Positions 60,223-64,000 of a stretch of 64,000 bases of DNA are shown here, one piece after another (the first letter of the stretch is position 1; each line of letters opens with the position of its first letter). The position numbers were made by a program, and so were the translations under genes. The notes below the pieces were generated by a model. It saw only the letters and a program-made list of their open reading frames with translations, was not told the origin of the DNA and did no database searches. The stretch lies in NCBI RefSeq assembly GCF_001421705.1, contig NZ_LMKO01000022.1:372339-436338 (forward strand). The letters are read 5' to 3'. This DNA is from Xylophilus sp. Leaf220 (lineage in GTDB: Bacteria; Pseudomonadota; Gammaproteobacteria; Burkholderiales; Burkholderiaceae_C).

Positions 60223-60632
60223 GGCAGTCGTCCTCCCGGAACAGGTCGTGCCTGCGGCCGCAACGTCAAAAGATCGTAGCGTTTGACTGCTGTACCTTCG
60301 GACCACAAAACCGTGACCGACACCTCGTGCAGCGAGGGCACATTAGGCCCGCTGATCGGCGTCGGAAACGGCGTACTCCTGACTTCCCATCGAAATCCAG
60401 CGGAGTCGCCGCGCCCATTCCAGCCGGACGGCGGAACCGTATCGCGCAAATTGAGAACCGATTCTGCGAGCAACGCCGCCTGTTGGTAGTGCTCGAGCTC
60501 GCCCGCACTGCGTGCCGTGCCGCCACTCACGCGATAAATCATTGCGAGCGAGAACGCCATGATGCTGAAGGCCACCAGCATTTCCAGCAAAGAGAAGCCC
60601 CGCTGGCTTCCTGCAGCAGACAAGCGCCTCAT
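60219..60632 (-). CDS. gspI: T2SS minor pseudopilin GspI
   Basis: The 137-residue protein has prepilin site QRG/FSLLEMLVA and a GspI/PulI-like body ('HYQQAALLAESVLNLRDTVP'). It nucleates the tip complex. It overlaps gspH by 4 bp. Confidence 0.85.
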   Translation of the reverse strand: MRRLSAAGSQRGFSLLEMLVAFSIMAFSLAMIYRVSGGTARSAGELEHYQQAALLAESVLNLRDTVPPSGWNGRGDSAGFRWEVRSTPFPTPISGPNVPSLHEVSVTVLWSEGTAVKRYDLLTLRPQARPVPGGRLP

Positions 60633-61078
60633 GGCACTAGCGGCTCTTGCTCGACACGCCCGGTGAGCCAGTCAACCCGCACACGCACACCGGTTCCGGA
60701 AGCCCTCAAGAGATCGAAGCTGCCGCCACTGGCGCCCCCACTCGGTAGAAAGCGAATGGACGCAACCGAATTCGCTTGCAATTCCTGGTCGGCAACCGTA
60801 GCACGCAACGTCAGAGCTTGAGCAAGAGGGTGCTGCGATCCGCCTTCGATGCCATATATGCGCTGCTTCAAATCGACGCTGAAACGCATCTCTCGGCCTT
60901 CAGACGTAGCGCGCCAACGCGCCTGCCGCATATCTGATATCAGCAGCCGCAAAGCATCTCGGTACTCGGTGGATTCGCGCAGGCTCTGAAGTGCAACTGG
61001 CGCAATCCCGATGATCAGGGCGCCGATCGCAAAAACTACGAGCAGCTCAACCAGCGTAAACCCCCGCTGCTTTATCAC
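60629..61078 (-). CDS. gspH: T2SS minor pseudopilin GspH
   Basis: The 149-residue pseudopilin has a 5-residue leader (MIKQR) and cleavage site RG/FTLVELLVVFAI. The body 'EYRDALRLLISDMRQARWRA' belongs to the GspH/FimT family. Start is a GTG at 61078, 12 bp after gspG. Links the tip complex to the GspG shaft. Confidence 0.85.
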   Translation of the reverse strand: MIKQRGFTLVELLVVFAIGALIIGIAPVALQSLRESTEYRDALRLLISDMRQARWRATSEGREMRFSVDLKQRIYGIEGGSQHPLAQALTLRATVADQELQANSVASIRFLPSGGASGGSFDLLRASGTGVRVRVDWLTGRVEQEPLVP

Positions 61079-61090
61079 GTTGGGATGTGA

Positions 61091-61534
61091 TTACTGGCGA
61101 TTGCGTATGTCGGCATTTTCGCCATCACCGCCTGGCGCACCATCAGCACCAAAGGAGATAATGTCGATTCCGCCGTTTGCGCCAGGATTGGCATACTTGT
61201 ATGGATGACCCCATGGATCCGAGGGAAGGCCGCCTTTGAGGTATGGACCTGCCCAACCGTTCGCGGAACCGGGCTTTGCAGCTAGCGCGTTGAGACCTTC
61301 GTCATTGGCTGGATAGCGGCCAACATCAAGCTTGAACAAGTCCAGGCCCTTTTCGATGTCCGCAATCTGTACCGCAGCAGTTTTGGATTTGGCTCCACCC
61401 AACATGCCCAACACACGGGGCCCCACCAAACCCGCAAGCATTGTCAATATTGCCAAAACAACCAAGAGCTCGATCAAAGTAAATCCTAAAGCCGCCGACT
61501 TGAAGCGGCGTTTACCTTGAGAAAATCGCACCAT
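61091..61534 (-). CDS. gspG: T2SS major pseudopilin GspG
   Basis: The 147-residue major pseudopilin has prepilin site ALG/FTLIELLVVLAILTML after an unusually long basic leader of about 16 residues. The conserved body includes 'DIEKGLDLFKLDVGRYPAND', 'GWAGPYLKGGLPSDPWGHPY' and the Asp-rich calcium loop 'DIISFGADGAPGGDGENADI'. It polymerises into the piston-like pseudopilus. 'aaaggaac' upstream supports the start at 61534; an ATG overlapping the gspF stop (61561) is an alternative. Confidence 0.93.
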   Translation of the reverse strand: MVRFSQGKRRFKSAALGFTLIELLVVLAILTMLAGLVGPRVLGMLGGAKSKTAAVQIADIEKGLDLFKLDVGRYPANDEGLNALAAKPGSANGWAGPYLKGGLPSDPWGHPYKYANPGANGGIDIISFGADGAPGGDGENADIRNRQ

Positions 61535-61557
61535 TACCGTTCCTTTTCGATCGCGGG

Positions 61558-62808
61558 TCATACCGCGAGGTCATTGATAGAAAGAATGCCCAGCAAGATC
61601 GACACGATGATAGTGGCGATCAGGAAGCCAAGAATCAAAATAAGCGCCGGCTCTAATAAAGTCAACGCGCGTTTGATGCCCGTTTCCACATCACGATTCA
61701 AAATATTCGCCAACTCCAGCATCATCGCGCCGATGCGCCCGGTCTCTTCCCCGACGCGGATCAAGTTGATCGCCAACGGTTCGAAGATACGCGTAGCCGC
61801 TATCGCATCGACCACCTTACCGCCATCCTTGACGATGGGCGACACCGGTGCCAACGCATTCCGAAGAATAGTGTTGCCGACCGTATCGGTGGCGATGTGC
61901 AAGGCCGCCAGCATTGGAACGCCGTTGCCCAGCAGAGTTCCGAGCGAGCGTGAGAAGAGTGTCAGCTCGTACTTCAAAAGCAAAGGGCCCAGCACCGGCA
62001 ACCGCAACAGCCTCGACTGGAACCAGCTTTTACCTTTCGGAGACTTGAGCCAACGCACCAGCATCCAGCCTGCGAGTGCACCGCCCACCAAGATCAGAAG
62101 ACCATACTCTTTGAAACCGTGGCCCAGCATCATGACGATACGGGTCGGCATCGGCAGCGCATCGCCCATGTCCGTGAAAAGCTTTTCGAACTGCGGCACC
62201 ACGAAGCCCAGCATGACGATGAGGGACAGCACCGCCACGGTCAACAAGATGGCAGGGTAGATCGTGGCCGACACCACGTTTTCGCGCAGTGCGCGCAACC
62301 GCTCCATATGCTCCACCAACCTTGCCAGCACGGCAGCCAGCTGGCCGCTTGCCTCTCCGGAGCGCAGCATGTTGATGTAGAAATCGCCGAAGAGGTCGCC
62401 ATGGCGCGCCAAGGCTTTGCTCAGCGGGGTACCGCCCTTGACGTCGTCCAAGGTACCTTGCAGCAGCGCAGCGACGGATGGCTTGTGGCTCATGTCGATC
62501 AGCACGCGAAGCGCGTTGTCGAGCGCAAGTCCTGCGCGCAGCATGATCGCCAGTTCTGAGGTCAACGCCATCACGTCCACCTGCGTGACGGGCCCCCGGG
62601 CTGCACGCGGCTTGCGGCCGATGGCGCCCTTGAGTGCCGCGTGCGCGACGCCGGCCACGGCGCTTCCCGCCGCCGCATTGTCGATGCGCAGAGGCGTCAA
62701 GCCGCGCGCACGAAGTTGCTTCATCACCAGTGCCGATGTCTCCGCACTGGTATGGCCTTCCACGATCTGTCCGCCGGCCTGGGCGGCCCGCCATGCGAAA
62801 TCAGGCAT
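61558..62808 (-). CDS. gspF: T2SS inner-membrane platform protein GspF (complete)
   Basis: The 416-residue polytopic protein has two T2SSF domains ('MLRSGEASGQLAAVLARLVE', 'RVGEETGRIGAMMLELANIL') and three membrane helices, the last at the C-terminus. It couples GspE to pseudopilin assembly. It overlaps gspE by 8 bp. It is a different copy from the one at the start of the window. Confidence 0.93.
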   Translation of the reverse strand: MPDFAWRAAQAGGQIVEGHTSAETSALVMKQLRARGLTPLRIDNAAAGSAVAGVAHAALKGAIGRKPRAARGPVTQVDVMALTSELAIMLRAGLALDNALRVLIDMSHKPSVAALLQGTLDDVKGGTPLSKALARHGDLFGDFYINMLRSGEASGQLAAVLARLVEHMERLRALRENVVSATIYPAILLTVAVLSLIVMLGFVVPQFEKLFTDMGDALPMPTRIVMMLGHGFKEYGLLILVGGALAGWMLVRWLKSPKGKSWFQSRLLRLPVLGPLLLKYELTLFSRSLGTLLGNGVPMLAALHIATDTVGNTILRNALAPVSPIVKDGGKVVDAIAATRIFEPLAINLIRVGEETGRIGAMMLELANILNRDVETGIKRALTLLEPALILILGFLIATIIVSILLGILSINDLAV

Positions 62809-64000
62809 CGCCCTGGTCCTGCGTGACGCGCATCAACTCGTCCAGGCTGGTGACCCCCGCGACGACCTTGCGAAGCCCGTCCTGGTACAGCGACAACATG
62901 CCCGCCTGCGCCGCCAGCGCATTCAGCTGGCCGGCGTCCTTGCCTTCGATGATGGCGCGCCGCATCGGCTCGTCGAGCGCCAGAAGTTCGTGGATGCCGG
63001 TACGCCCCTGGTAGCCCGAGTTGCGGCAGTGCTCGCATCCCCGCGCTTGGTACAGCGTGGTGCCCGCATCGCAAAAGCGCGCCAGACCGGATTTCTGCCG
63101 GAGCTCTTCGCTCGGCTGGTAGGGCTCTTTGCAGTGCTTGCACAAGGTGCGTACCAAGCGTTGCGCCAGCACGCCGTTGACCGAAGAAGTGATGAGGTAA
63201 CTTTCGACGCCCATGTCCTGCATGCGGATCACGGCGCCGGCGGCGGTGTTGGTGTGGAGCGTCGAAAGAACCAAATGCCCGGTCAGTGCAGATTGCACCG
63301 CGATCTGGGCGGTTTCGCCATCCCGCATTTCGCCGATCATGATGATGTCGGGGTCCTGGCGCAAGATGGAACGCAGGGCGCTGCCGAAGGTCAGATTGAT
63401 CTGGGGATGCACCTGGATCTGGTTGATTCCCTCCAGCTGGTACTCCACCGGGTCCTCCACGGTGATGATCTTCTGGGTCTCAGAATCGAGCTTCGACAAC
63501 GCCGCGTACAGCGTGGTGGTTTTGCCCGAGCCTGTCGGTCCCGTCACCAGCAGAATTCCGTGCGGCCGCGCCAAGAGAGTATTGAAACGCTCGAGCGTGT
63601 CCGACTCGAAACCCATTTTTTCCAAGCTGAAGCGCACGCTGGCGCGATCCAGCACCCGCATGACCACGCTTTCGCCGTACACGGTCGGCACCGTCGATAC
63701 GCGGAGATCGAGTTCGCGTCCCTTCACACGGGTCTTGATACGGCCATCCTGCGGCAGCCGGCGTTCTGCAATGTCCAAATGGGCGAGCAGTTTCACCCGC
63801 GAGTTGACGGCCGCGCTGTGCTTGGGTGCTAGCACCTCGGCACCCAATAGCACGCCGTCCACCCGGTAGCGGACATGCAATCCATCATCGAAGGGCTCGA
63901 GGTGAATGTCGGAAGCGCGCAGGTCGATCACGCGACCGATGATCGTGTTCACCAGCCGGATGACCGGCGCCTCGCTCGCCAGATCTTTCAAGTGTTCGAC
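62801..64000 (-). CDS. gspE: T2SS ATPase GspE (5' partial)
   Basis: The gene runs off the end of the window; about 400 C-terminal codons are visible. GspE hydrolyses ATP to drive pseudopilus assembly. Walker A GPTGSGKTTTLYAAL, an Asp box, Walker B 'DIIMIGEMRDGETA' and the His box 'TGHLVLSTLHTNTAA' are intact. The zinc tetracysteine module is seen as 'LCKHCKEP' and 'CEHCRNSGYQGR'. The visible N-terminal part contains 'DIHLEPFDDGLHVRYRVDG'. First gene of the visible operon. Confidence 0.95.
   Translation of the reverse strand, partial: VEHLKDLASEAPVIRLVNTIIGRVIDLRASDIHLEPFDDGLHVRYRVDGVLLGAEVLAPKHSAAVNSRVKLLAHLDIAERRLPQDGRIKTRVKGRELDLRVSTVPTVYGESVVMRVLDRASVRFSLEKMGFESDTLERFNTLLARPHGILLVTGPTGSGKTTTLYAALSKLDSETQKIITVEDPVEYQLEGINQIQVHPQINLTFGSALRSILRQDPDIIMIGEMRDGETAQIAVQSALTGHLVLSTLHTNTAAGAVIRMQDMGVESYLITSSVNGVLAQRLVRTLCKHCKEPYQPSEELRQKSGLARFCDAGTTLYQARGCEHCRNSGYQGRTGIHELLALDEPMRRAIIEGKDAGQLNALAAQAGMLSLYQDGLRKVVAGVTSLDELMRVTQDQGDA

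Overview
The window is GC-rich (by eye about 65-70% in most genes, lower between about 50 and 62.5 kb). It looks like a Comamonadaceae-type betaproteobacterium (order Burkholderiales, e.g. the Variovorax/Xylophilus/Acidovorax group). The reasons are a Bug-family (TctC-like) binding protein, a paired cphA'/cphA locus with its DUF1854/ABC partners, beta-oxidation genes in one-strand blocks, and a dispersed hairpin repeat built on AGCTAT/ATAGC that I associate with this family. The genus cannot be fixed by reading. No rRNA, tRNA, CRISPR array, transposase or phage gene was seen.

Layout. 0-4.5 kb: 3' end of a first T2SS gspF, a cytosolic 5'-nucleotidase, an EF-hand secreted protein, a Pro/Ala-rich unknown and queC. 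4.5-12.5 kb: cyanophycin locus, with a DUF1854 protein and an ABC exporter-type transporter on the minus strand, divergent from two cyanophycin synthetases. 12.5-17.7 kb: single-gene units (VOC protein, Bug-family binding protein, YihY/BrkB membrane protein, LysR regulator with a divergent tautomerase, M23 peptidase). 17.7-26.8 kb: a minus-strand fatty-acid oxidation block (acyl-CoA dehydrogenase, DUF2147 protein, HAD/crotonase fusion, thiolase, thioesterase, enoyl-CoA hydratase) headed by a TetR regulator. A DUF559 nuclease gene framed by inverted 37-bp repeats is inserted in it. 27-28.1 kb: an Ldh-family dehydrogenase.

28.2-49.9 kb: a large surface-glycan region. It has two Wzm/Wzt ABC exporters (32.5-34.7 and 47.8-49.9 kb), two giant multi-domain glycosyltransferase proteins with internal coiled coils, a GT2 enzyme, an OGT-like TPR glycosyltransferase, a GT4 (WecA/MraY-like) phosphosugar transferase, three small methyltransferases and a glycoside-hydrolase-like protein. 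argB sits inside this region.

50-64 kb: a PpiC-type periplasmic isomerase, a 566-residue Sec-secreted surface-protein candidate with its own strong terminator, and a tightly overlapped minus-strand type II secretion operon (gspE-F-G-H-I-J-K-L-M-C/N-D plus a lipoprotein; gspE runs off the end). Secretion machine, foldase, exported protein and glycan export sit next to each other, which suggests one cell-surface assembly locus; this link is inference. In the cyanophycin locus the two synthetases have lost different active sites, so they probably work as a pair.
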